NCBI GenBank assembly: GCA_026395095.1
Contig: JAPLZI010000054.1
Span: 4,774-18,730, forward strand
Direction: 5' to 3'
Origin: Candidatus Tayloriibacteriota bacterium
GTDB taxonomy: Bacteria > Patescibacteriota > Minisyncoccia > Phycocordibacterales > PALSA-1337
DNA: 13,957 nucleotides
Part shown: piece after piece, positions 1 to 6,847 of the stretch
Position numbering within the stretch: the first letter of the stretch is position 1
Layout of the letters: every line of letters begins with the position of its first letter
Translations under genes and position numbers: made by a program
The notes under the pieces: generated by a model
Databases searched by the model: none
What the model was told of the DNA's origin: nothing
Seen by the model: only the letters and a program-made list of their open reading frames with translations

Positions 1-362
1 GGTCCGCCGGCACATGTAACTATCGACGAATATTGGCCACCTTGGCCGGAGCCATCTATGGCACTAGCATCGCATGGATTCGACTTTGTGCACGAGCTCA
101 AACTACCCGCCCCATTTTGGAGCCAATTCTGTCCTAAATAAAGATTATTGTCGCGAATATTTTTCACAACCTCCATGCTCTCTTGCGCCAGGTATGACGC
201 AACCATCTGATTTTTCGATAGATTTGAACTAAACAGGCTCTTACTCGCCACGACCAGAGGCCCAGCTATGGCGATCATCAGTATGGTTATAGCAACCAAT
301 GTCTCAACGATCGTAAACCCTCTTTTTTCGGCGTATTTATTTTTTGGGATGTGTTTATTCAT
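1..362 (-). CDS. Minor prepilin, GspI/PilV-like (3' end beyond window)
   Basis: An open frame starts at the ATG at 362 and runs off the window edge, giving about 120 residues without a stop. The N-terminus is a class III signal: a basic leader containing KNKYAEKRG, predicted cleavage at G15|F16, then FTIVETLVAITIL with Glu at mature position 5 and a hydrophobic helix to about residue 36. The following segment, with MVASYLAQESMEVVKNIRD near residues 53-71, is typical of GspI/PilV-type minor pseudopilins. PilD would cleave and N-methylate it, and it would sit in the pilus-tip priming complex. Its start lies 2 bases after the stop of the preceding GspJ-like gene, so the two are very probably translated from one message. 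There is no Shine-Dalgarno sequence. The C-terminal half is not visible, so the subfamily call rests on the N-terminal third. Confidence 0.85.
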   Translation of the reverse strand, partial: MNKHIPKNKYAEKRGFTIVETLVAITILMIAIAGPLVVASKSLFSSNLSKNQMVASYLAQESMEVVKNIRDNNLYLGQNWLQNGAGSLSSCTKSNPCDASAIDGSGQGGQYSSIVTCAGG

Positions 363-364
363 GT

Positions 365-1012
365 TTATGGGATGCGTGGAGACGCCGCCGTCTGGATACT
401 AAAATAGGTCTTTGAATTCTCGCGATTTCCTGAAATGCCATCAAGTTTGACGAAAAGTAACGGATAGCTAGTATTATTCATCTGCACGAAATAATTCGTG
501 ATTGATAACGAGTTTGTGTCGATAACTGGAATGAACGACAGACTGCTCTGATTACACGCAGTTTGCATAGCTTTCTTGAATGAATAAGTTCCATTGAAAA
601 CGCCGTTAGTCATATTCGGCACTATTTCGTAGGCGTTGATGAGCTGGCAAACACTTTGGCCATTACCATTTGCGGTCTTGCTTGAATAGAAAGCGAACCC
701 TACACCGACGCCATTGTTTCCATTCAAACCATTACATCCCGCAGTTTGGGTAAGTGTTAGATTTTTAATGCTCAAATCAGTATTTGGTTGCACAACCACG
801 CAATAATAGGTCGATCCTGTGCGCAGTTCGCGAGTCATTGATTCCATAGTGAAGGACATGCTCACCACGGAGTCCTGAATCGTCTGGGCTTTTTTGTTAG
901 CATCGAGGATCCTGACTAGCGCCGCCAGTGCCACAACCGCCACAATAGAAAAGATCATCAAGGCTATGATTATTTCAACTAGTGTAAAACCTTTTTTCAT
1001 GGGCATTTTCAT
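365..1012 (-). CDS. Minor prepilin, GspJ/PilW-like
   Basis: A 215-residue protein with a class III leader MKMPMKKG, cleavage at G8|F9, and FTLVEIIIALMIFSIVAVV with the methylation-associated Glu at mature position 5. The segment MSFTMESMTRELRTG at about 47-61 matches the post-helix region of GspJ/PilW minor pseudopilins. The rest is an extracytoplasmic beta-rich domain with Cys residues at about 71 and 93. It would be processed by PilD and take part in initiating pilus assembly at the tip. It lies 14 bases after the GspH-like gene and 2 bases before the GspI-like gene, giving the usual H-J-I minor-pilin set. In-frame ATGs at codons 1, 3 and 5 all give workable leaders; the longest is reported. 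There is no clear ribosome binding site. Confidence 0.88.
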   Translation of the reverse strand: MKMPMKKGFTLVEIIIALMIFSIVAVVALAALVRILDANKKAQTIQDSVVSMSFTMESMTRELRTGSTYYCVVVQPNTDLSIKNLTLTQTAGCNGLNGNNGVGVGFAFYSSKTANGNGQSVCQLINAYEIVPNMTNGVFNGTYSFKKAMQTACNQSSLSFIPVIDTNSLSITNYFVQMNNTSYPLLFVKLDGISGNRENSKTYFSIQTAASPRIP

Positions 1013-1026
1013 ATTCTTGGATCAGT

Positions 1027-1647
1027 TTAGCGTTTAACCGAAATCTGGCCGTTCTGTCGCATTACGATGGTGCGAGTGCTTCCGTCAGAACCGCTGATCG
1101 TCGCCTCGGCATAGGCGTAGTTACAAACTACCGAACCACCATTTTTTGTGGCGCATATTTTTGCCTCCGGATTCGGGCGTTGATAACTGACATTGATGCG
1201 CGTGACTGAACCTCCATTATAACAAGCTGTGGTATCAGCGCCGACACATAGACCCGATAGATACGCGCCGCGTACGAGCAAGTAGGGTCTGATGCTTACA
1301 TCATTCGAATCGCACATATCATCAGTAGCTCCGTCATAATCGGCAAAAAGAACCAGAGTCGTTGCATTCGAACTGGCAGATCCACAGGAAGTGGCACTGA
1401 ATATATTAAAATCCACTCCATAAGGATAGGAGAAATTTCCCGATCCGATCTGAGTGGCGCTCTTTACGGACAAACCATAGGACTGGGCGAGACGCACGAT
1501 AAGTGCGACATCGTAGGCTGTGTCGGTCAGCAGAGTGCTTTGATTGAAAGTGCCGAACTTTGCGACAATGACCGAAGTCATCGCCACGAATATAGCTAGT
1601 GAGACTAGAAGCTCGACGACTGTAAAACCGCGATTCATTGCTTTCAT
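1027..1647 (-). CDS. Minor prepilin, GspH/FimT-like
   Basis: A 206-residue reading from the ATG at 1647. The frame stays open upstream, but that extension reads through pilD and would bury the prepilin leader. The leader MKAMNRG is cleaved at G7|F8, followed by FTVVELLVSLAIFVAMTSVI. TAYDVALIVRLAQSYGLSVK at about 45-64 is the GspH/FimT signature, and the globular part that follows contains several Cys residues. The start overlaps the pilD stop as TAATG, which suggests translational coupling. A second ATG at 1638 (MNRGFTVVE) also gives a good leader and lies 7 bases after a TATAAT at 1651-1646, so a leaderless start is possible. Both starts yield the same mature pilin. Its role would be in the minor-pilin priming complex. 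Confidence 0.87.
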   Translation of the reverse strand: MKAMNRGFTVVELLVSLAIFVAMTSVIVAKFGTFNQSTLLTDTAYDVALIVRLAQSYGLSVKSATQIGSGNFSYPYGVDFNIFSATSCGSASSNATTLVLFADYDGATDDMCDSNDVSIRPYLLVRGAYLSGLCVGADTTACYNGGSVTRINVSYQRPNPEAKICATKNGGSVVCNYAYAEATISGSDGSTRTIVMRQNGQISVKR

Positions 1648-1651
1648 TATA
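1646..1651 (-). promoter_or_regulatory. Possible -10 element inside the pilD stop, 7 bases before the alternative GspH-like start
   Basis: The minus strand reads TATAAT-GAAAGCA-ATG, and the ATG is the in-frame start at 1638. The hexamer is a perfect -10 and its spacing matches the other predicted leaderless starts in this window. It overlaps the pilD stop codon and no convincing -35 is visible, so chance cannot be excluded. Confidence 0.35.
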
Positions 1652-2432
1652 TCGCAAAGCGCAGATCTATGACATTTAGACCAAATAGCAAAACCAGATA
1701 GGTAGCAAGAATGAGGAACGGTCCGAACGGAATCTCCAATCCCCTCTTGAAGCGCCCGTATGTGACGAGCATCCATATTACAGCTACAGCGGCTCCTATC
1801 CAGAATGAAATAACGACTGCGTTGATCCCAGCATGAAGCCCGAGGAGCCAACCTAGACCTAGAACGAGCTTAGCATCGCCGAAACCTATCCACTTCCCTT
1901 TGGAAACTAGCCAGAGCAGAGTAAAAGGCGCGGCGAGGATCGGTCCGGCGAGAATGGTCCAAATATGGGGGCTGTGGATAAATGTTGGTCCGCCAAGGAA
2001 AACAGTCGCTAGAGCCAGGGCATCAAAAATATAAACGAGAGGGTCAGGAATGATCTTATGTTTTATGTCATAAACTGTGATGACTATCAGTAGACATGTG
2101 ATTATGAGATAGATCACGATCATCATGAGGGCAACATTAGATATCGGTGGAAACTTCAGGTAGATAAGTACGAAAAGCAGGCCGGTCGCAAGCTCAACCA
2201 GCGGATATTGCCAAGAAATTTTACTCTTACAATTCCGACACTTCCCCAGTTGAAAAATGAAACTAAGGATCGGGATGAGTTCACGCCATGTGAGCGATTT
2301 GCCGCAGGACATGCACATCGATCGGCCTTGAATACCGAGGCCGGTGTTAAGACGGAGAACGACTACATTCAGAAAACTGCCAATCACGACGCCAAAGATG
2401 AAAATTATTATGGGGACGCTGGCCGTTATCAT
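1647..2432 (-). CDS. pilD: Prepilin peptidase / N-methyltransferase (A24 family)
   Basis: A 261-residue polytopic inner-membrane aspartic protease that removes class III leader peptides and methylates the new N-terminal Phe of the pilins encoded around it. The N-terminal methyltransferase region contains GSFLNVVVLRL at 18-28 and two CxxC pairs (C40/C43 and C65/C68) forming the usual zinc knuckle. The catalytic Asp residues are D122 in YDIKHKIIPD and D186 in the GFGDAKL (GxGD) motif. IPFGPFL at 234-240 is the conserved C-terminal motif. Hydrophobic segments fit six to eight membrane spans. Length is normal for the family. It starts 9 bases after a prepilin gene and its stop overlaps the start of the next prepilin gene, so it is embedded among its own substrates. 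All key residues are present. Confidence 0.96.
   Translation of the reverse strand: MITASVPIIIFIFGVVIGSFLNVVVLRLNTGLGIQGRSMCMSCGKSLTWRELIPILSFIFQLGKCRNCKSKISWQYPLVELATGLLFVLIYLKFPPISNVALMMIVIYLIITCLLIVITVYDIKHKIIPDPLVYIFDALALATVFLGGPTFIHSPHIWTILAGPILAAPFTLLWLVSKGKWIGFGDAKLVLGLGWLLGLHAGINAVVISFWIGAAVAVIWMLVTYGRFKRGLEIPFGPFLILATYLVLLFGLNVIDLRFAI
1973..1981 (-). promoter_or_regulatory. DnaA-box 9-mer inside pilD
   Basis: A perfect TTATCCACA on the minus strand, within the pilD coding sequence. It is the only exact TTATNCACA match in this window that is not intergenic. No promoter is evident next to it, so it may be incidental. Confidence 0.3.
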
Positions 2433-2441
2433 TTTGAGTAG

Positions 2442-2969
2442 CTAATTCGAGGTGATGCAGTAGTGAACAGAACTAACAGTATTTGAACATGACCATAAAC
2501 CATTATTGTTATAACCTGTTGGTATTCCCGGCAAACCCTTCGCGACTGCTGGATTATATGACTCAAGTGCCGCATGAAGGATGTAATTGTCAGGATTAGA
2601 ATTTGCTCCAGTTGTCATGTAATCGTAGAATGTTTGCCCTGCTCCGGCTGGAGGAACAGGTACGGTTGACATAAAAGTTCCCAGTGTTATGCCTGTTGGA
2701 CAATTACTATTGGTGCTAATCGTCATCAAATAATTCAATCCGTTAGGTAACCCGAAACTCGCCGCGGGGAACGCCCCGCATCGGTCATAAAAAAGCTGTA
2801 TCGCAAGCTGCAGTTGTCCTAGATCTGAAACTCGTTGTGCGTCCCTCGCCTTTGCTCGCGAGCTGCCGAAGGTCGGATAAATAATGGCCGAAAGAATCGC
2901 GATTATTCCAATCACAACCAGAAGTTCAATCAGACTAAAAGCCCTCGTTTTAAGGTGTTTTAATTGCAA
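2442..2969 (-). CDS. Prepilin, GspG/PilE-like, with TTG start and Ala at -1
   Basis: A 175-residue class III prepilin with leader MQLKHLKTRA followed by FSLIELLVVIGIIAILSAIIY, Glu at mature position 5. SSRAKARDAQRVSDLGQLQLAIQLFYDRCGAFP at about 36-68 is the GspG/PilE-like alpha-helix and its exit. Cys 64, 90, 161 and 171 could form two disulfides. Two features are unusual. The residue before the cleavage site is Ala10 rather than Gly. The only possible start is TTG at 2969: an in-frame TAG lies 21 bases upstream, and no ATG or GTG precedes the hydrophobic helix. The start overlaps the end of the upstream pilin gene by 10 bases, which suggests re-initiation or coupling and probably low expression. 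It would be a minor subunit or a second fibre type. Confidence 0.86.
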   Translation of the reverse strand: MQLKHLKTRAFSLIELLVVIGIIAILSAIIYPTFGSSRAKARDAQRVSDLGQLQLAIQLFYDRCGAFPAASFGLPNGLNYLMTISTNSNCPTGITLGTFMSTVPVPPAGAGQTFYDYMTTGANSNPDNYILHAALESYNPAVAKGLPGIPTGYNNNGLWSCSNTVSSVHYCITSN

Positions 2970-3439
2970 GTTATATAAAGCGCCGTACTAGTGCCAAGTG
3001 ACACGTTTCCTTTCGAATCGGCACAGAAGTAACTTGCATTACTTTTACTGGGAAGTGAACCGTATATTGCATATGCTGTTACTACATTTGTTATTAATGT
3101 TGTAACCCTATAAGTCAGAGCTGCACCTCCTTGATTGGCAGTATCATTAAATAAAAGAGTTAGGTTCGTAATATTTGGACACCCAGCAAGTAATGAGCCC
3201 GGAACATTGATCTGAACACCTGAACCCGCAGTTGGAGTAAGGCATGGGTAAGAAGTGCCATTGTAATTAAGATCTATTCCAGTCCTACTTTGTTGTACAT
3301 TATAGACAACACGTGCATCCTTACTCTTATTCCTAGCGGAGCTTAGAGAAACCATTAAAATGGCTGATAAAAGACCAATAACAGCGATAACAACGAGTAA
3401 TTCAATAAGAGTAAAACCACTATAATGTTTAGATTTCAT
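2960..3439 (-). CDS. PilA-like type IV pilin, paralogue of the adjacent upstream pilin
   Basis: A 159-residue prepilin: leader MKSKHYSG, cleavage G8|F9, then FTLIELLVVIAVIGLLSAILMVSLSSARNKSKDAR with Glu at mature position 5. It shares with the upstream pilin both the N-terminal helix and the C-terminal block YAIYGSLPS...YFCADSKG, so the two arose by tandem duplication. It carries an extra Cys pair (C66, C87) besides the C-terminal pair (C139, C158), and its central region differs completely. The start is ATG at 3439, 8 bases after an extended -10 (TGTTATAAT), so it probably has its own leaderless transcript. A hairpin and a DnaA-box motif separate it from the paralogue. It could be an alternative major pilin or a ligand-binding variant; sequence alone cannot decide. 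Confidence 0.92.
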   Translation of the reverse strand: MKSKHYSGFTLIELLVVIAVIGLLSAILMVSLSSARNKSKDARVVYNVQQSRTGIDLNYNGTSYPCLTPTAGSGVQINVPGSLLAGCPNITNLTLLFNDTANQGGAALTYRVTTLITNVVTAYAIYGSLPSKSNASYFCADSKGNVSLGTSTALYITCN

Positions 3440-3447
3440 ATCAGCTT

Positions 3448-3456
3448 ATTATAACA
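3448..3456 (-). promoter_or_regulatory. Extended -10 promoter for the second pilin
   Basis: The minus strand reads TGT-TATAAT, a perfect extended -10, followed by 8 bases and then the ATG of the second pilin. Transcription would start at or within 1-2 bases of the start codon (leaderless). A TTATCCACA motif lies 30 bases upstream of the -10. No strong -35 is visible. Confidence 0.6.
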
Positions 3457-3483
3457 ATCTTTTAGGATTTATGGGTAAAACAT

Positions 3484-3492
3484 TGTGGATAA
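3484..3492 (-). promoter_or_regulatory. DnaA-box motif upstream of the second pilin promoter
   Basis: A perfect TTATCCACA on the minus strand in the intergenic region between the two pilins, 30 bases upstream of TATAAT. Matching copies lie near four other promoters of the window, which argues for a regulatory role. Confidence 0.5.
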
Positions 3493-3504
3493 GAAACCTA
3501 TAAA

Positions 3505-3532
3505 GCAAACTGCCCCATGTGGGGCAGTAAGC
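3505..3532 (-). terminator. Hairpin after the first pilin gene; probable attenuator or partial terminator
   Basis: An 8-bp perfect stem (ACTGCCCC and GGGGCAGT on the plus strand) with a 4-base loop at 3509-3528, extendable by two outer G-C pairs across an internal A/A mismatch. On the minus strand the stem is followed by TTTGCTTTATAGG, only a broken U tract. It lies 20 bases after the stop of the first pilin. It could end most pilin transcripts or protect their 3' ends, giving high expression of the first pilin relative to downstream genes. It is the clearest terminator-like structure in the window. Confidence 0.55.
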
Positions 3533-3552
3533 ATCAACCTTACAACAATATA

Positions 3553-3993
3553 TTATGATGGACAGACAGCAGCTGAATTGGCACTCGCAGACTGATTTGT
3601 TTTTCCTGTTGAATCGATACAGAAATACTTCGCACCAGCCTGGCTAGGAAGTGAACCATACAATGCATATGCAGTAATGGTAGGATAGGTTCCAGTAGTT
3701 ACAGCGTTTATTGTACCACCATTAGTGGTTGCATCTGCAGTCAATGTAAGATAATTACTACCTGCGGTTTGAATAATTGTATTAGCCGCACTAAAACCTG
3801 CACGGTAATCCGCACCATTATAGTCAGCCTCAAGTTGAGTCCTCAACTGCTGAACAGAAGACACAATACGTGCATCCTTGCCCTTATTCCTTGCGGAGTT
3901 TAGGGAAACGAGCACAATGGACGACAAGATACCGATGATGGCGATCACAACAAGCAATTCGATGAGGGTGAAACCTCGTGTGTATTTTTTCAT
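3553..3993 (-). CDS. Probable major type IV pilin (PilA-like)
   Basis: A 146-residue prepilin with leader MKKYTRG, cleavage G7|F8, then FTLIELLVVIAIIGILSSIVLVSLNSARNKGKDAR, Glu at mature position 5. The mature part is small, Ala/Thr/Ser/Asn-rich and ends with a D-region bounded by C125 and C144 and containing YALYGSLPS and YFCIDSTG, shared with the next pilin. Three points favour it as the major subunit. It is the first pilin after pilC. It has its own strong extended -10 promoter with a leader of about 55 bases. It is followed by a hairpin that would limit read-through. PilD processes it; PilB and PilT drive polymerisation and depolymerisation. Major versus minor status is inferred from context. 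Confidence 0.92.
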   Translation of the reverse strand: MKKYTRGFTLIELLVVIAIIGILSSIVLVSLNSARNKGKDARIVSSVQQLRTQLEADYNGADYRAGFSAANTIIQTAGSNYLTLTADATTNGGTINAVTTGTYPTITAYALYGSLPSQAGAKYFCIDSTGKTNQSASANSAAVCPS

Positions 3994-4055
3994 GATTATA
4001 TTAACGACTACTATTAATTGATAACAATATTAATACCATTTGTATGGTTCCCAGT

Positions 4056-4064
4056 ATTATACCA
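4056..4064 (-). promoter_or_regulatory. Extended -10 promoter for the probable major pilin
   Basis: The minus strand reads TGG-TATAAT, a perfect extended -10. A weak -35 candidate, TTGCTA, lies 15 bases upstream. The predicted start of transcription is near 4049, giving a leader of about 55 bases. Right at the 5' end, 4048-4035 can form a 5-bp stem with a 4-base loop (ACCAT/ATGGT), which could protect the mRNA end. A TTATCCACA motif lies 29 bases upstream of the -10. Confidence 0.65.
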
Positions 4065-4090
4065 TTGGATATGCCATAGCAAATGTGGGA

Positions 4091-4099
4091 TGTGGATAA
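4091..4099 (-). promoter_or_regulatory. DnaA-box motif upstream of the major pilin promoter
   Basis: A perfect TTATCCACA on the minus strand between pilC and the first pilin, 29 bases before TATAAT. Together with the copy before the second pilin (30 bases), it places the same motif at nearly the same distance from two pilin promoters. Confidence 0.5.
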
Positions 4100-4117
4100 C
4101 GGTCAAAGCCGATTTTA

Positions 4118-5326
4118 TTAGGTTCCCTGGGCAATGCTGTAAATCGGGACTAGAACGGCTGCCAATAATATCGCCACACCGAGACCTAGCATGACTATCA
4201 TGGCTGGCTCAATGAGCGAAACAAGTGAATCGACCGCTGTGGAAACTTCCCTTGTATAAAAATTAGCCATGGTTTTTAGCATTGACCCCACTTCCCCGGC
4301 CTCCTCGCCTACTCGCATCATTTGCGTCATCATTCCAGGAATTTCTTTCGGCGATCCCGAGAGAGAATCAGAGAGAGTCTTGCCGCCTTTCACGTTTTCA
4401 ACCGCATCATTTATAATCTGCTCGTAAACCTTGTTGTCTATGACCGCCGAAGTCAACTGCAATGCCTGAACCATAGGAATCCCCGAAATGAGCATTGTAT
4501 TCATGTTATCGGCGAAACGCGACAAGTAGAGCTTTTTATAAAGGATGCTCAAATACGGAACATTGAGCTTCAATCGATCGTAAGCATACTTTCCAGGTGG
4601 CGTCCGTACAAATCTGATAAGGAAATATATCCCGACTATGAGCGCTCCTAGGATGAGGTACCCATACGATACGAGGAAATTCGACATTCCTATGATGATC
4701 TTCGTGTATATCGGGATTTCCACCCCTGATTCTATGAGGATTGGGCTAATCTTCGGAATAACCATGGTAAACATCAATATCATGACCGTGAAGAATGTGA
4801 ACACGATGAATGCCGGATATATGAGCGCACCGCGGACTTTCGAGGTCAATTCGTAGGAACGATCCAGATAATCAGCCAGATATTCGAAAATCTCATTTAG
4901 TTTGCCCGATTCTTCGCCAGCTTTGACCATGTTCACATAAAATGCCCCGAAAACCTTCGGATGTTTCGCTAGAGAGGCAGAAATAGAGTTACCAGACTGG
5001 AGATCGTCTGCCACTTCTGTGAGTTTGACGCCTAGGGCGTGATTGTCTATTTCACTGGAAAGGAGCCTGAATATTCGCAGGGCGGAAATCTGGGCGTTAA
5101 ACAGACTGGAAAGCTGGCGGGACAATATGACAATATCCTTGGAGCTGACGCGTTCAAAAAGGCTGATATTCTTAGAAAATAAAGACTTCTCGTCAGCCCC
5201 CTTTATGGAAGTCAGAACCAAACCGCGTCTTTGCAATGAAGAAATCGCGATATCGGTATTGACCGCGTCGATCGATCCGATTTTCTTCGCACCCGTTGCA
5301 TCTATAGCCTCATAATTAAAAAGCAT
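4118..5326 (-). CDS. pilC: Type IV pilus inner-membrane platform protein
   Basis: A 402-residue protein of the GspF/PilC family with the usual two-repeat T2SSF layout. The N-terminal cytoplasmic part has the MLFNYEAIDATGAKKIGSIDA start typical of the family. The first T2SSF domain spans about 65-190 and ends in a membrane span (about 170-190). A second span lies at about 219-238, the second T2SSF domain covers about 268-394, and the last span is about 372-394. The paired motifs KAGEESGKL (136-143) and RVGEEAGEV (338-346) mark the two repeats. PilC couples the PilB and PilT motors to pilin insertion in the membrane. Its start lies 4 bases after the pilT stop, so it is co-translated with the retraction ATPase. 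Length and motifs are normal. Confidence 0.96.
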   Translation of the reverse strand: MLFNYEAIDATGAKKIGSIDAVNTDIAISSLQRRGLVLTSIKGADEKSLFSKNISLFERVSSKDIVILSRQLSSLFNAQISALRIFRLLSSEIDNHALGVKLTEVADDLQSGNSISASLAKHPKVFGAFYVNMVKAGEESGKLNEIFEYLADYLDRSYELTSKVRGALIYPAFIVFTFFTVMILMFTMVIPKISPILIESGVEIPIYTKIIIGMSNFLVSYGYLILGALIVGIYFLIRFVRTPPGKYAYDRLKLNVPYLSILYKKLYLSRFADNMNTMLISGIPMVQALQLTSAVIDNKVYEQIINDAVENVKGGKTLSDSLSGSPKEIPGMMTQMMRVGEEAGEVGSMLKTMANFYTREVSTAVDSLVSLIEPAMIVMLGLGVAILLAAVLVPIYSIAQGT

Positions 5327-5330
5327 GACT

Positions 5331-6389
5331 TTATATCATTTTTTCCAAAACCTTTGGATTGAGCGAGTTTATATAGGCTGTTTCCACAGTGATCTCGCCG
5401 GCACGCACGAGCTCGGCAAGCGAACGATTCATGTCGATCATACCTTCCTGGGAACTGGTCTCTATCACGGTGTCGATTTCGTGCACGCGCCTTTCGCGGA
5501 TCAGGTTGGAAACAGCATTGTTGGCAATGAGAAGCTCATACGCAGGAACAAGCCCTCCGGATATGCGAGACACGAGGCGTTGCGAGAATATACCCGTAAG
5601 CGAGACTGAAAGTTGCACGCGGATCTGATCCTGTTCTCCCGCGGGGAAGGAATCTATGATGCGATTCAGGGTTTGGGAAGCGTTATTCGTGTGCAGTGTC
5701 GAGAACACTAGGTGGCCGGTTTCCGCGGCCGTAACAGCTGTCGCCATCGTTATCGGATCACGCATCTCCCCAACCATACAGACATCTATGTCCTCTCGAA
5801 ACATCGCTATGAGGGCATTGCTGAAATCCGGCGTATCTATGCGGACTTCCCTCTGATCGATGATGGATTTCTTCGATTCGAACTGGTATTCGATAGGATC
5901 CTCGATGGTGAGAATATGTTCAGTCCTCGTCTGGTTGATGATCTCTATGAGGCTAGCCAGAGTAGTAGTCTTGCCTTGACCGATAGGTCCCACAACGAGG
6001 AAAAACCCTTGTGGCTTCCTAGTAAAAGTCTCCAATATCGGCGGCAAATTGAGTTCAGCTAGGGTTTTTATGGCTTTCGGTATGATGCGGAGCGCTATAG
6101 AAAGCACTCCCTGGCGAAAATAGACATTTCCGCGGAAGCGCGTCGTCGGCATGTTGTATGAAAAATCGACATCTTTATCTTTTTCGAGAAGTCTTTTGTT
6201 ATCTCCAGAAAGCAGTACATCAGCAAAACCCTTCATGTCGATTCTGGAAAAAGGAGGATGCTTCATGAGCGGAATGAGGCTTCCGGAAACTCGGATTATA
6301 GGCGGTCTTCCCTCGGACATGTGAAGATCAGAGGCTCCTTCCTTTATGATCAGACTTACTAGGTTTTCGATTTCTTTTTTATAATCCAT
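5331..6389 (-). CDS. pilT: Type IV pilus retraction ATPase
   Basis: A 352-residue hexameric secretion ATPase of the PilT type. The N-terminal PAS-like half has GASDLHMSEGRPPIIRVSG at about 18-36. The RecA-like half has Walker A GPIGQGKTTT (134-143), Asp box TIEDPIEYQF (161-170), Walker B DVCMVGEMRD (202-211) with catalytic Glu208, and His box HLVFSTLHTNNASQT (226-240). NLIRERRVHEI at 295-305 corresponds to the AIRNLIRE retraction motif that separates PilT from PilB. The Walker A loop differs from the common GPTGSGKSTT, with Ile, Gln and Thr substitutions, but K140 and the following Thr are kept. It depolymerises pili and drives twitching or DNA pull-in. It sits between the receiver gene and pilC. 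Confidence 0.95.
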   Translation of the reverse strand: MDYKKEIENLVSLIIKEGASDLHMSEGRPPIIRVSGSLIPLMKHPPFSRIDMKGFADVLLSGDNKRLLEKDKDVDFSYNMPTTRFRGNVYFRQGVLSIALRIIPKAIKTLAELNLPPILETFTRKPQGFFLVVGPIGQGKTTTLASLIEIINQTRTEHILTIEDPIEYQFESKKSIIDQREVRIDTPDFSNALIAMFREDIDVCMVGEMRDPITMATAVTAAETGHLVFSTLHTNNASQTLNRIIDSFPAGEQDQIRVQLSVSLTGIFSQRLVSRISGGLVPAYELLIANNAVSNLIRERRVHEIDTVIETSSQEGMIDMNRSLAELVRAGEITVETAYINSLNPKVLEKMI

Positions 6390-6434
6390 TTTTATAGTCT
6401 ATTATTGTGTGTTGTGATTTTATCTCATTTCTCG

Positions 6435-6827
6435 TTATGCTTTCTTCTTATTCGCGTAAACCTTCTCCACTTCGGCCAACACTTCCGATGGAATAGTGGT
6501 TGCCTTTACGATATAGCCATCAGCCGACATCTTCCTGGCGCGGTTGATATCGTCGGACTCACCTTGGTTAGTGAGGAAAATGATCACTGCATCCGGAGTA
6601 AGCTTTTCCCTCCGAAGCGTTGACACTAGCTCTAGGCCATCCATGCCTGGCATGATGATGTCCACGAGCATGATATCAGGCGTATAGCCTTCCTTTACAA
6701 GCTTCAAGGCTGACTCGGTCGAATCGGCGGTCTTCACCTCATAACCAGCTTTGGCGAATTTGAGGGCATACATATCGAGGAGAAACTTGTCGTCATCCAC
6801 GAATAAAACTTTTTTGGGGGTCGTCAT
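6435..6827 (-). CDS. Stand-alone CheY-like response-regulator receiver
   Basis: A 130-residue protein that is only a receiver domain. The acidic pocket is D11-D13, the phospho-acceptor is D56 in LVDIIMPGMDG, the switch Thr is T86 in IIFLTNQ, and the conserved Lys is K108 in YIVKA. The protein ends in a basic KKKA tail and has no output domain. No histidine kinase is visible in the window. It lies between the extension ATPase (stop 20 bases upstream) and the retraction ATPase (start 45 bases downstream), so control of motor choice, like PilG/PilH in twitching bacteria, is a reasonable inference but not shown. A TATAAT lies 6 bases before its ATG, which predicts its own leaderless transcript. 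Confidence 0.93.
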   Translation of the reverse strand: MTTPKKVLFVDDDKFLLDMYALKFAKAGYEVKTADSTESALKLVKEGYTPDIMLVDIIMPGMDGLELVSTLRREKLTPDAVIIFLTNQGESDDINRARKMSADGYIVKATTIPSEVLAEVEKVYANKKKA

Positions 6828-6833
6828 AGAAAT

Positions 6834-6839
6834 ATTATA
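6834..6839 (-). promoter_or_regulatory. Internal -10 element before the receiver gene (predicted leaderless)
   Basis: The minus strand reads TATAAT-ATTTCT-ATG, the ATG being the receiver start. The arrangement closely matches pilM (TATACT-ATTTCC-ATG). The best -35 at 17 bases is poor and lies inside the end of pilB. Confidence 0.45.
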
Positions 6840-6847
6840 CAGTAAGC

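Noticed and set aside
1648..1851. N-terminal extension of the GspH-like prepilin frame upstream to 1851
   Set aside because: It lies wholly within pilD and would place 68 residues before the class III leader, which must be N-terminal for PilD cleavage.
4001..4039. A 12-codon open frame (MVLILLSINSSR) in the leader of the major pilin, as a regulatory leader peptide
   Set aside because: It has no ribosome binding site, no run of a single regulatory amino acid and no competing hairpins; short frames like this are common by chance.
6390..6434. A promoter for pilT in the 45-base gap after the receiver gene
   Set aside because: The gap is AT-rich, but the best hexamer at leaderless spacing (TAGACT) matches only four of six -10 bases and no TG extension is present.
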